From: Flagellimonas profundi
GTDB taxonomy: Bacteria > Bacteroidota > Bacteroidia > Flavobacteriales > Flavobacteriaceae
Reading direction: 5' to 3'
Length of the DNA stretch: 64,000 nt
Assembly (NCBI RefSeq): GCF_017313275.1
Contig: NZ_JAFLNM010000005.1
Coordinates: 1 to 64,000 of the forward strand
The notes beneath the pieces are model-generated. The model was not told where the DNA came from. It searched no databases and was given only the letters and a program-made list of their open reading frames with translations. The position numbers and the translations under genes were made by a program. Each line of letters opens with the position of its first letter. Position 1 is the first letter of the stretch. This document shows positions 45,490-54,814 of this stretch, piece by piece.

Positions 45490-47481
45490 TTAATCTTCTT
45501 TGGTAGGCAACCAAACTTTCATTTTGCCAATACCACGGTTAGACCAGACGTAGTATGGAATAGCTGTCATTTCTTCATTAGAAACGGTATTTACACCACC
45601 TAAAAGGTCAGCATTCATTTCCACATTGAATTTTTCATCCGACGTTACACCAATCTGGTCAAAATTGATTTTGTTATCCACCTCTTCAATGGCATAAACA
45701 ATAGGCCCATATTCCAAGGACATTTTACCTCTATCCTCCTCTACCAAAGGGTTAGCGATTACCTTTCTTACTTCCATTGGGAAATCCAAGGTTACAACAT
45801 CACCACTTTCCCAAGTTCTTGTAATTGTGAAGTATCCATCTTCTTCGGCAGCTTCAACCTTCTCGCCATTTACACTTACCACATTATTTTCTTCCATTTG
45901 AGAAGCATAGTGATATAGATTACCAGGCAACACTTCATTTCTGGCCCATCCAGGAATTCTAAGTTTGATAGTGAACTCGCCAGCTTCTTCAGGTTTCACG
46001 GTAAGTTTTACTTTGCCATCCCATGGATAGGTTGTTTCCTGTGATACATTGACCTTATGGTCTTTAAGGTCAACTTCAGCTTCATTAGTAGCATACAAGT
46101 TCACAAATAAGGTGTTCTCTTGCTTGGAATAGATCAAACCAGGCATGGCAGGAATAAAACGAATCATATTGGTCGGGCAACAAGAGCAATCGAACCAATC
46201 AGATCTTGTACAAGCTCCTTGATTGAATTTGTATACACCATCTGCCTCCAAGGCGTTTGGGTAAAAGAATTGTTGACCGTCCAAGGATAGGCCAGAAATC
46301 AATCCATTGTAAAGGGTTCTTTCGATTACATCGAAATATTTAACATCGCCGGTCAAATTGTGCAATCTGTGGTTCCAATAAACATCTCCAATCGCAGCAC
46401 AAGTTTCGTTATATGCTGTAAGGTTTGGCAATTCATAGTTTTCTCCGAAAGCCTCTCCTTCGTGCAATGCTCCAATACCACCGGTAACATACATTTTTTT
46501 GTTCACCATGTTATCCCACAGTGCATTAACAGCCTTTAAATAAGCTGTGTCTTTTTGGATAGCGGCAATATCCGTCATTGCTGCGTACATATAAACAGCA
46601 CGTACAGCATGACCCACTACTTCGTCCTGATCTACTACTGGAACATGATCTTGCGAATAAGGTCCGAAGAGTTCGTGGTTTTCTGGGTCCCCACGGTGAT
46701 CCAAGAAGTATTTTGCCAAATCCATATACTCTTTCTTACCGGTAACCTGATACAGTTTGATCAACCCTGTTTCAATGATTTGGTGACCTGGAACAGCAGC
46801 TATTTTACCTTCGCCATCGCCAAAAGTCTCTACCATTAAGTCGGCATTTTTAATGGCGATATCCAAGAAGTTTCTTTTACCTGTAGCTTTATAATGAACT
46901 ACGGCAGCCTCGAATAAGTGACCTGCATTGTACAATTCGTGACTCATAAAAAGTGACTCCCATCGCTCTCCGTTTTTCACTTCTACCCACTCTGCTGGTG
47001 GATTGGCAGGATCAATTGTTCTCCATGTGGTAAGGTAACCGTCTTTTTCCTGTCCCACTTTAATAATGGACACCAAAGAATCCATTAACTTTTCCAGCTG
47101 CGGATTTGGTGAACTGATCAAGGAATTGGAGGCACCTTCAATAATTTTATAAACGTCGGTATCATCAAAAGGCATTTCCCCTCTAACGGTACCTTGCATT
47201 TCACCACCGGCTATCAAAAAGTTGTCGAACCTTCCTTCTTCCTCACATTTTTCGATGGCATACTCAATGGTTTTGTTCTGTACCCTTTCAATTATGGGCA
47301 ACCAAAACTCATCCTTGAGCTTTACGTTTCTGATATCTACAGCTTCAATAGGATAGCCCGTGGAACTCACGGCCATTTCCGGTCCTTTGTCTTCAACTAC
47401 ATCCTGCTTGGCTTCCTGCTTACAGCTAATGAATAGTCCAATGGTAGTCGCGGTTAATAGTATGTGCTTGATTGTTCTCAT
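45490..47481 (-). CDS. GH127 beta-L-arabinofuranosidase, lipoprotein
   Basis: 663 residues. Lipobox TIGLFISC. Starts DIRNVKLKDEFWLPIIERVQNKTIEYAI, the GH127/DUF1680 hallmark. Zinc and catalytic cysteine region ETCAAIGDVYWNHRL and WFDCSCCPTNMIRF, matching the Cys nucleophile and Zn-ligating Cys of HypBA1. It removes beta-linked L-arabinofuranose, as found on plant hydroxyproline-rich glycoproteins or rhamnogalacturonan II. It overlaps the upstream GH43-GH43 gene by ATGA. Confidence 0.94.
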   Translation of the reverse strand: MRTIKHILLTATTIGLFISCKQEAKQDVVEDKGPEMAVSSTGYPIEAVDIRNVKLKDEFWLPIIERVQNKTIEYAIEKCEEEGRFDNFLIAGGEMQGTVRGEMPFDDTDVYKIIEGASNSLISSPNPQLEKLMDSLVSIIKVGQEKDGYLTTWRTIDPANPPAEWVEVKNGERWESLFMSHELYNAGHLFEAAVVHYKATGKRNFLDIAIKNADLMVETFGDGEGKIAAVPGHQIIETGLIKLYQVTGKKEYMDLAKYFLDHRGDPENHELFGPYSQDHVPVVDQDEVVGHAVRAVYMYAAMTDIAAIQKDTAYLKAVNALWDNMVNKKMYVTGGIGALHEGEAFGENYELPNLTAYNETCAAIGDVYWNHRLHNLTGDVKYFDVIERTLYNGLISGLSLDGQQFFYPNALEADGVYKFNQGACTRSDWFDCSCCPTNMIRFIPAMPGLIYSKQENTLFVNLYATNEAEVDLKDHKVNVSQETTYPWDGKVKLTVKPEEAGEFTIKLRIPGWARNEVLPGNLYHYASQMEENNVVSVNGEKVEAAEEDGYFTITRTWESGDVVTLDFPMEVRKVIANPLVEEDRGKMSLEYGPIVYAIEEVDNKINFDQIGVTSDEKFNVEMNADLLGGVNTVSNEEMTAIPYYVWSNRGIGKMKVWLPTKED

Positions 47482-49382
47482 TGTCCTTGATTATTAAAAT
47501 TTACCTTTATTATGTGTCCAGTTTGTTTAAAATTCAATAGGTCCATGCATACCTCCCTATGATAGCCGGCAGCATCTCCCATGTTGATGCCGTTTGGTAC
47601 CGAAAATCGGTGGTATACGATATGCCATTCATCGGTATTCGGAACATTGATTACCGAATTGTGCCCTGTTCCATAAAACCCTTTTTCAGGGGCTTTCTCC
47701 AACACAATGTTATCTTCAGGAATCGTTAGTGGCCCTGTTGGGCTATCCGACATGGCATATCTGACCTTATAATCGGGGCTGCGGGTATCGTCCTCGCTCC
47801 ACAAGAAATAATAGATGCCATTTCTGTAAAAAACCTCTGTTCCCTCCCTGTAGGTAGCATCCGGGGTCAATACTTTAATGGTTTCTTTTTTTATGGAGAC
47901 CATATCGTTGTTAAGTTCTGCCACGGCCATATATCCATTGCCCCAATAGAGATATGATTTTCCCGTTTTGGGATCGGTGAACACGTCAGGGTCTATTTCT
48001 TGTCCGCCTTCCACTCCTCTTGGCTTAAAATCGATCAATGCCTTGCCGGAATCCACAAATGGACCATTCGGATTGTCCGAAACTGCCACCCCAATTTTTT
48101 GGGCTGCGGTGAAGTAATAATAATATTTTGTTTCGCCATTTGTGGTTTTTTCAATGGCTGCCGGTGCCCATGCATTCCTGTCTGCCCAGACCACATCCTT
48201 TTTTAGATCCAAGATTGTTCCTTCATCTTTCCAATCAATAAGGTTTTTCGAAGAAAATGTCTTGAAATAATCCCCGCTCCAACCTGTAAAGCCATCGGAT
48301 GTTGGATACAGATAAAATTTATTGGTTTTGTTGGAGTACAAAATTTCAGGATCGGCATAATAGCCTTCCAAGATCGGATTGCTCTTCAATTCCGGATACG
48401 CCGAAGGTTTGTCCCATTTACCAAACAGACGCTTTAACTCCGTTCGGGTAACCGGCAAAACGGTACCGTGCCTCGGATGGAAATCCATGGATATTTGGTC
48501 ATCAATAATTTCAAAACTGTTCAAATCGGTGCTACTGGTAAATTGGTAGCTCCCTTTCATGTACACATCGTACATCAAAATGTAGGTGTCCGTATTGTTC
48601 AGCTTAAAAATCGAAGAACCTTCCACTGCTTCGTTAGTCTGTTGTTTGTAATCGTCTTCCTCTGCCCAATTGCCTGAGGTCAAATCCCGGGTTGTCGCGT
48701 GCTTTATACCATTTCCGTGTCCTTCGGTTTTGTAGAACAAATGATAGACACCATCCTTCTCTACAATGTCGCCATCAATACAGGATTTGCCATTTTTGGG
48801 AAAGAACAATTGTTGTGGTTCACTTTCCAAATCCGTGAAGTCCTTGTTAGCGTGGGCATAATAAATAATATCTGGTTCGTTCCCATGCTTCATGGAAAAA
48901 TACACCATGTACTTTCCTGCTTTTTTATCGTAAACGGTTTGAGGTGCCCATACACGTTTCAAATCTTCATGTCCATCGAACCTTTCCTGAATGTTCACTA
49001 CACTGGATTCCCAATTGACCAGGTCGTTTGATTTCAACAATACCATGGCCCTATTGGAGTCCCATCCTTTATGGGATGTCATGTCCGTAACAACCATATA
49101 AAATGTTTTGCCGTCCTCCCCCCTTAGTATATGTGGATCACGTACACCTCCCGTGGAACTGATCTTTTTAGAATCCAATACAGGTTCGTTCCCATTGAGG
49201 GCATAATAATTCAACCCATCTGGACTGACCGCAAAATGAATCGATTCGTCCTCTACGCTGTTTCCTGTAAAATAGGTGAACAAGTAACCAGATAAATCTT
49301 TTTGCAAAACACCTGGACCCTGTGCGAATATGTTCACAGCCCAAAAGAAAACAACGAATATGACTAGCACCACCTTTTTCAT
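47478..49382 (-). CDS. Tandem GH43-GH43 protein
   Basis: 634 residues with signal peptide ending NIFAQ. Two five-bladed beta-propeller GH43 modules: first about residues 25-325 (VRDPHILRGEDGKTFYMVVTDM, KSCIDGDIVEKDGVYHLFYKTEGHG), second about 330-634 (GYYADPEILYSNKTNKFYLYPTSDGF, EIDPDVFTDPKTGKSYLYWGN, REGTEVFYRNGIYYFLW). Each has an Asp base and a Glu acid candidate. Likely exo-arabinofuranosidase plus a second specificity. Overlaps GH30 upstream and GH127 downstream by four bases. Confidence 0.88.
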   Translation of the reverse strand: MKKVVLVIFVVFFWAVNIFAQGPGVLQKDLSGYLFTYFTGNSVEDESIHFAVSPDGLNYYALNGNEPVLDSKKISSTGGVRDPHILRGEDGKTFYMVVTDMTSHKGWDSNRAMVLLKSNDLVNWESSVVNIQERFDGHEDLKRVWAPQTVYDKKAGKYMVYFSMKHGNEPDIIYYAHANKDFTDLESEPQQLFFPKNGKSCIDGDIVEKDGVYHLFYKTEGHGNGIKHATTRDLTSGNWAEEDDYKQQTNEAVEGSSIFKLNNTDTYILMYDVYMKGSYQFTSSTDLNSFEIIDDQISMDFHPRHGTVLPVTRTELKRLFGKWDKPSAYPELKSNPILEGYYADPEILYSNKTNKFYLYPTSDGFTGWSGDYFKTFSSKNLIDWKDEGTILDLKKDVVWADRNAWAPAAIEKTTNGETKYYYYFTAAQKIGVAVSDNPNGPFVDSGKALIDFKPRGVEGGQEIDPDVFTDPKTGKSYLYWGNGYMAVAELNNDMVSIKKETIKVLTPDATYREGTEVFYRNGIYYFLWSEDDTRSPDYKVRYAMSDSPTGPLTIPEDNIVLEKAPEKGFYGTGHNSVINVPNTDEWHIVYHRFSVPNGINMGDAAGYHREVCMDLLNFKQTGHIIKVNFNNQGQ

Positions 49383-50968
49383 ATTTCATCCGTTTTTTGA
49401 AGTACCAAAGTCGAAATGGACCTTTTGGGCAATTCTATTTGTTCCGGCATTGACCCTTCAGCCTGTTTATCCAAATTGATATTTGAATCCGCATTTGTTA
49501 AGTAATGCTTGTAATATTTATAGTTTTCCCACTGCTTCCCATCCAAGGCAACTGTTGCTTCCTCTTCGGAATAGTTGACCAAAACCATGGTCAATGCATC
49601 ATTGGTCAAGTCCAAATAAGCAGAAACCATTAAATTTTGAGCCTCTTCTTTTGGCATCAATCCGCTAGAGACATCAACCCGTTTCATCCCGGGTTTTATG
49701 AAATAGCTGTAATGCCCCATGGCCCATAATGTTTTTACTGGGTAAAACTCCCCATCTGTATGATTTTCGTTGGGGTTTAGTGCTATGAAATAATATCTGG
49801 TATCGAAATCTGGGCTTCCAGGCTCCATACTGTTCCAAAATTGCCATGCACTGGCATTTGCCACTGTGAGATCAAAATGAATGACCTTGGCCAAGAACAA
49901 TGCACAATCCATTGCACTACGTTTTCCTTCTTCCCCTTCTCTAAATCCATTGGCCAACATGGAGTATTCGGATTGCCAAAAATCAACTTCATGTGAAGTT
50001 GTAACATTTTGAACATTTTGTCGAATATGGATCATGGTAGTATCCGGAGTATCGGTAAAGTAACTGTGTCCGGCCACCACGGGAGCTACATGGCTCAAAT
50101 CCCCCACATATAGTGAACTCTTCGGAGAGAATAACGCTGACACTTGCTCAGCTGCCGTTCCATATCCATCGTACAGAAAGTTAAGTTGGGCTGACTCCGA
50201 CAGTAAAATTTTGGTATCCAAATCCCGGTCAGCCAAATTTGTATCCAGCAATTTTGTCAATTTTGAAATGTCTTCGTTGCTCCAAGGAGACCCTTCCTGT
50301 TTGGCGTTACCTACTTCGCCAAACCAATCCCATTGTGGTTCGTTTACAGGACTCACATAATCAAAATGAATTCCTTCCTCTTCAAAATGGTTGATAACAG
50401 TTGCCAAAAACTCGGCAAAGTCATCAAACTTATCTTCTTTTAGATTGGTCTTTTTATCCTTTTCGGTTTTAAAACCCAAACCGTTTTTCGTGAATTGAAC
50501 AGGAGGCGAATTGGAAAATGCAATCAATTTTTCCACTCCATATTCCTTTGCTTTCTGAACCAACCACAAATAACCGGATTGTTTGCTCCAGTCATAGGTG
50601 CCATTGCGATTTTGGAAGCATTCCACTCGTTTTCTAAAGTCGCTGATACCACTTTGCTCACCTTGCTCAAAGGTTCCAGCACCAATATTGAATCTCCAGG
50701 CGGATAAACCTATTCCCTCAGGGTTTCCATTGGGATCCATCTCTTTGCTGAACAATAATTTGGCTATTTCTTCTTTTTTGTCCTTTGGCCAATGCTTTCC
50801 AACACCTTCACCAAACCAACATGCAGCTGCGCCAAAATTATCTATGGTCTGGTAGGCAATATCCGTATTGATGGATAATTTGTATTCCTTTTGGGCAAAA
50901 ACAAGGCTTGTCCCCAAAAACAACATTGGGAAAACACTACACCATATATTTTTTGCCAGAATACTCAT
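49379..50968 (-). CDS. GH30-family hydrolase, endo-beta-1,6-galactanase-like
   Basis: 529 residues, signal peptide ending SLVFAQ. GH30 TIM barrel plus beta-sandwich: TIDNFGAAACWFGEGVG, YVSPVNEPQWDWFG (acid/base Glu) and VDFWQSEYSMLANG (nucleophile Glu). The pattern resembles subfamily 5 enzymes that cut beta-1,6-galactan side chains of type II arabinogalactan, which would add a galactan backbone to the operon's substrates. Subfamily is a tentative assignment; glucosylceramidase or xylanase branches are less similar by eye. Confidence 0.78.
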   Translation of the reverse strand: MSILAKNIWCSVFPMLFLGTSLVFAQKEYKLSINTDIAYQTIDNFGAAACWFGEGVGKHWPKDKKEEIAKLLFSKEMDPNGNPEGIGLSAWRFNIGAGTFEQGEQSGISDFRKRVECFQNRNGTYDWSKQSGYLWLVQKAKEYGVEKLIAFSNSPPVQFTKNGLGFKTEKDKKTNLKEDKFDDFAEFLATVINHFEEEGIHFDYVSPVNEPQWDWFGEVGNAKQEGSPWSNEDISKLTKLLDTNLADRDLDTKILLSESAQLNFLYDGYGTAAEQVSALFSPKSSLYVGDLSHVAPVVAGHSYFTDTPDTTMIHIRQNVQNVTTSHEVDFWQSEYSMLANGFREGEEGKRSAMDCALFLAKVIHFDLTVANASAWQFWNSMEPGSPDFDTRYYFIALNPNENHTDGEFYPVKTLWAMGHYSYFIKPGMKRVDVSSGLMPKEEAQNLMVSAYLDLTNDALTMVLVNYSEEEATVALDGKQWENYKYYKHYLTNADSNINLDKQAEGSMPEQIELPKRSISTLVLQKTDEI

Positions 50969-50974
50969 ATTTAT

Positions 50975-51946
50975 TTAGCTCATTGGTTTTACCTTGGGCC
51001 AACCATTGACCCATTCTATTTTCTTGGTCACTAATTTGGGACGGCCATTGTCTTTGGCATCATACGCATGCGAAAAGAAATAATCCTTTCCATTAAAACT
51101 ATAGGCACTGTTGTGCCCAACACCATACCAATTTTTGTTTCCTTGAATCACCAAAGTACCTCCTCCACCTGCCAAATCCTTACCATTGGCATCCAAATAA
51201 GGACCGGTAACCGATGTAGATCGCCCTACCACTACTTTATAAGTACTGTTCTCTCCTCTACAACATAAGTCCCAGGACAAGAACAAATAGTAATAGTCAT
51301 CTTTTTTAAAGATGAAGGGAGCTTCCAATGCTGCATCACCAGGGTTTATGTCCGCTAAATCAAAGCTTCGTTCCCTCCTAGCTATAGTGTACCATTCTTG
51401 TGGCTCTGCGATTTTCAATAACGAATCATCTAGTTTTACCATTTTTAAACCGTCCCAAAAGGATCCGAAAGCCATCCATGGAGTATTATTTTCATCAAAT
51501 ACAATATTGGGATCTATAGCATTCCACATATCCCTGTTCGGATGGGACTGAACCACAATACCATGATCTGCCCAACCATAATCAGGATTGGATGTATCTA
51601 AAGATTTTGTTGTTGCCACTCCTATGGCCGAAGTATTTTTAGCAAAAGCGGAAACAGAATAGTAGAGATAATACTGTCCGTTATGTTCAATGACATCTGG
51701 AGCCCAAATATGATTTTCAAAATTTGGAACTACATTATCCGTCCAGTTAGGTTTTTCACCAAACACGGGTTGTCCCATCTCCCAATTCTGGAGATCGGTA
51801 GAAGTAAAATGGGAAATTCCTTTACCTGTACAGAATAAGTGATAACTACCACTCTCTTCAATAACAACAGGATCATGAACCACAGGTGCTTGTTGCGACC
51901 AGCTCAACGTAGTCAGACCAAACATTAAAATTGTTATGAGGTTCAT
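50975..51946 (-). CDS. GH43 endo-1,5-alpha-L-arabinanase
   Basis: 323 residues from ATG 51946 (MNLITILMFGLTTLSWSQ signal); an earlier GTG at 51958 is not needed. VHDPVVIEESGSYHLFCTG (Asp base), WNAIDPNIVFDENNTPWMAFGSFWDGLK (Asp) and ALEAPFIFKKDDYYYLFLSWDLCCRG (Glu acid) match the endo-arabinanase branch, GDGNSAYSF-type C-terminal His region VGHNSAYSF. Cuts the arabinan backbone outside the inner membrane. Six bases before GH30. Confidence 0.9.
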   Translation of the reverse strand: MNLITILMFGLTTLSWSQQAPVVHDPVVIEESGSYHLFCTGKGISHFTSTDLQNWEMGQPVFGEKPNWTDNVVPNFENHIWAPDVIEHNGQYYLYYSVSAFAKNTSAIGVATTKSLDTSNPDYGWADHGIVVQSHPNRDMWNAIDPNIVFDENNTPWMAFGSFWDGLKMVKLDDSLLKIAEPQEWYTIARRERSFDLADINPGDAALEAPFIFKKDDYYYLFLSWDLCCRGENSTYKVVVGRSTSVTGPYLDANGKDLAGGGGTLVIQGNKNWYGVGHNSAYSFNGKDYFFSHAYDAKDNGRPKLVTKKIEWVNGWPKVKPMS

Positions 51947-51961
51947 AGTTCCTTTCACGAT

Positions 51962-52948
51962 TTACTTTTGAATTCCTTCGGATGTCATCACCACCCGTTT
52001 TAAAGTTCCATCTTGGTTATAAAAAAGTTCGTCTATACACACCGAACGTCTAAAACTTCCACCATTGGGTTGGATTCCTCCCGTGTGATAGATAAAATAA
52101 TCCTTGCCCTTATATTCTAGAATAGCCTGATGATTGGTGTTCGTATTTCCGGCCAATTCGTTCAATATTCCTTTATACTCCCAAGGTCCTTCCAATGATT
52201 TACTCATTGCATATGCCGTTTTTTCGGGGAATTGATAAGCATAGCTCAGATAGTACCAATCACCCTTTTTATGTATATAAGGTGCCTCGGTAAAGTGAGG
52301 AAGATCTATACTTTTGATTTCACCGTCCAATTCAATCATATTGTCTTTGAGCTTGGCATAATAGCATGCGGTATTTCCCCAAAAGAGATAGGCTTGACCA
52401 TCATCGTCTATAAAAACGGTCGGGTCTATATCGTCCCATGAAATGTCCGTGGCCTTTGTCATATCATTGGTGATCAACGCTTCCCCAATGGCATCTTCGA
52501 AAGGCCCCACTGGACTATCAGCAACCGCCACTCCTATGGACTTCCCGGGAATCGTGGCATGTTCGGTGGTTATATACCAATAAAATTTACCATTGCGCTC
52601 AATTACTTGAGCAGCCCAAGCATCAGCTTTGGCCCATTCAAAATCGGAGACTTTAAGAGGTACTGGATGCGATTCCCAATCCACCATATTCGTCGATGAA
52701 AACACCAACCACTCGTTCATTTTATAAAAGTGGAAATCGTTGGGCGCCTCATCATGACCCGCGTATAAATAAACCGTATCCTTATGAACAATGGCTGCTG
52801 GGTCGGCAGTGAATACATCCGTTATTATAGGATTGTTTATTTCTTTCTTTTCAACTTCAGGATCCTGTTGGCTTTCAGCAACAACATCCTTCTTTTGATT
52901 ACACGCCAAAAACAGAAAAATCAACCCTATTAAAATTCCTTTCCTCAT
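51962..52948 (-). CDS. GH43 family exo-acting arabinosidase/xylosidase, lipoprotein
   Basis: 328 residues from ATG 52948 (MRKGILIGLIFLFLAC, lipobox); an ATG at 52969 is equally possible. DVFTADPAAIVHKDTVYLYAGHDEA (Asp base), ISWDDIDPTVFIDDDGQAYLFWGN (Asp) and FTEAPYIHKKGDWYYLSYAYQF (Glu acid). Resembles the GH43 branch of alpha-L-arabinofuranosidases or beta-xylosidases. Second gene of the operon. Confidence 0.85.
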   Translation of the reverse strand: MRKGILIGLIFLFLACNQKKDVVAESQQDPEVEKKEINNPIITDVFTADPAAIVHKDTVYLYAGHDEAPNDFHFYKMNEWLVFSSTNMVDWESHPVPLKVSDFEWAKADAWAAQVIERNGKFYWYITTEHATIPGKSIGVAVADSPVGPFEDAIGEALITNDMTKATDISWDDIDPTVFIDDDGQAYLFWGNTACYYAKLKDNMIELDGEIKSIDLPHFTEAPYIHKKGDWYYLSYAYQFPEKTAYAMSKSLEGPWEYKGILNELAGNTNTNHQAILEYKGKDYFIYHTGGIQPNGGSFRRSVCIDELFYNQDGTLKRVVMTSEGIQK

Positions 52949-53007
52949 GTCTTTATTTCCGTTGCCCATAGCTTTTGAAAGTGTTTTATTTTCCTCGGAG
53001 CAACTAC

Positions 53008-54555
53008 TTATTCTCCTTTAAGTACCAGTACAGAAAATGGTGGCAGTTCAACCTCAGCAATTCCTTTTTTTACTTTGATGGTAGAAAACTCTTTGGGTTG
53101 AATGGCCCCTGGGGTTTCAAAAGAATTATAGTCCTGAAGGTTATCTGAAGTCAAAATAATTCCAGACAGGCGTTTTACACCCAAACCTTCCAATGAAAGA
53201 TTGATGTTATGTTTTTTGTGCGCATCAATATTTACCAAGGAAACATGTACAGTTCCTGATTCATTCTTTGAAGCTGAAACTGAAATTGCCGGCAACTCTT
53301 CTCCTTCAAATTTGTATGTAGGCGAATTGAACTCGACAGGCAATAGTTTTGCATCTTGGTGCACATTGTACATTTTCATGACATGATAGGTCGGGGTCAA
53401 CAACATTTTTTCACCTTCGGTCAATACAACTGCCTGCAAGACATTTACAGTTTGGGCCAAATTGGCCATTTTTACTCTTTCCGCATGATTGTTGAAAATA
53501 TTGAGGGTCGTACCTGCGATCATTGCATCCCTCATGGTGTTCTGTTGATATAGAAATCCTGGATTGGTGCCTTCCATTACCTCATACCATCCTCCCCATT
53601 CATCCACGACCAATGCGATGGTATTATCGGGGTCATACTTATCCATTATGGCAGAATGCTTTGTAACAAGCGTATCCATTTTCAATGCAGTTTTCATTGT
53701 GGAGAAGTACTGTTCCTCGCTATAGTCGATAGAGGAACCCTTTTCGTTCCATTCCACAAAAGAATAGGAGTGCAATGCAACACCTTCAATTAAATGTTTT
53801 GGAACATCCCTCATCAAAACCTCTGTCCAATGATAATCGTCCACATTGGCACCAGAGGCAATACGGAAAAGTCCATCGCTATTGGTCCAGTCGGTCATAA
53901 AAGTCGCATACTGACGATATACATCCGCATAATGCTCTGCAGTCATATTACCACCACAGCCCCACATTTCATTTCCAACACCCCAATACTTTACGTTCCA
54001 GGGTTCTTCGCGTCCATTTTCTTTGCGCCACTCGGCCATGGGACTTCCACCCTCATGAAGCACATACTCAACATATTCAGTAAATTCCTTTACCGTACTA
54101 CTTCCCACATTGGCGGCCAAATAAGGTTCCGCCCCAAGGGTTTCGCATAGGTTTAGAAAATCGTGTGTGCCAAAGCTATTGTCCTCGGTAACACCTCCCC
54201 ACCATCTGTTCACCATAGTAGGTCTTTCATCTTTTGGACCAACACCATCCTTCCAATGATAGGTGTCCGCAAAACATCCTCCGGGCCACCTAAGGTTTGG
54301 AATCTGTAACTCTTTTAAAGCATCAATGATATCATTTCGTACACCCGCAGTATTCGGGACAACACTTTCTTCACCAACATAAAGCCCTCCGTAAATACAT
54401 CTTCCCAAATGCTCAGAAAAATGTCCATAAATATGCTTGCTTATCATTGGAGCCTCCGACTCTTCAACCACTTTAACCAGTGTTACGTCTTGCGCCGAGG
54501 TATAAACAGATAAAATACAGGTCAACAAGAACGTAGAATATTTTAGAATTTTCAT
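53008..54555 (-). CDS. GH51 alpha-L-arabinofuranosidase, secreted
   Basis: 515 residues. Signal peptide ending YTSAQ. Typical single-domain GH51: ISKHIYGHFSEHLGRCIYGGLYVG, LRWPGGCFADTYHWKDGVGP, WGVGNEMWGCGG (acid/base Glu) and ALVVDEWGGWYEV (nucleophile Glu). Removes terminal alpha-1,2/1,3/1,5-arabinofuranose. First gene of the 13-gene arabinan operon; a terminator-like hairpin ends 16 bases before its ATG. Confidence 0.94.
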   Translation of the reverse strand: MKILKYSTFLLTCILSVYTSAQDVTLVKVVEESEAPMISKHIYGHFSEHLGRCIYGGLYVGEESVVPNTAGVRNDIIDALKELQIPNLRWPGGCFADTYHWKDGVGPKDERPTMVNRWWGGVTEDNSFGTHDFLNLCETLGAEPYLAANVGSSTVKEFTEYVEYVLHEGGSPMAEWRKENGREEPWNVKYWGVGNEMWGCGGNMTAEHYADVYRQYATFMTDWTNSDGLFRIASGANVDDYHWTEVLMRDVPKHLIEGVALHSYSFVEWNEKGSSIDYSEEQYFSTMKTALKMDTLVTKHSAIMDKYDPDNTIALVVDEWGGWYEVMEGTNPGFLYQQNTMRDAMIAGTTLNIFNNHAERVKMANLAQTVNVLQAVVLTEGEKMLLTPTYHVMKMYNVHQDAKLLPVEFNSPTYKFEGEELPAISVSASKNESGTVHVSLVNIDAHKKHNINLSLEGLGVKRLSGIILTSDNLQDYNSFETPGAIQPKEFSTIKVKKGIAEVELPPFSVLVLKGE

Positions 54556-54571
54556 GTGCAGAATCTTTGTT

Positions 54572-54602
54572 AAAAAAAGACCACGATCAAGACCGTGGTC
54601 TT
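54572..54602 (-). terminator. Terminator or attenuator in the leader of the arabinan operon
   Basis: On the minus strand AAGACCACG (54602-54594), an 8-base loop, CGTGGTCTT (54585-54577), with a T run to 54572. Only 16 bases separate it from the GH51 ATG, too little for a Bacteroidota promoter. The first arm can also fold with the loop (AAGACC-AC-GGTCTT), giving an alternative, shorter hairpin. Confidence 0.65.
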
Positions 54603-54740
54603 AAAAATTACTAAACTTAAATTAAACCATTTATAAGATGTACCACCCACATTTCGAGGCCTGTCTTTTTAAATGTGTCTATTTTACATTTATAAAATAA
54701 CGAAAGATTTTTCTCTAAAACAAATAATTCCAATAAATAA

Positions 54741-54755
54741 GTGTTTAAAAAACAC
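54741..54755. promoter_or_regulatory. Inverted repeat upstream of the arabinan operon leader
   Basis: GTGTTT-AAA-AAACAC, 6-bp arms, within the 259-base gap between the VCBS gene stop and GH51. It may be an operator for the arabinan promoter, which should lie between here and 54602. No -7 element is certain. Confidence 0.35.
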
Positions 54756-54814
54756 TATTAAGTAGTTCAAGGGATTAAATTATTGCTTTTTAGACTAGGT
54801 CCCTTTTGGAGATC

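Noticed and set aside
34756..54555. SusC/SusD pair in the arabinan operon
   Set aside because: None of the minus-strand genes shows TonB-dependent receptor or RagB/SusD features.
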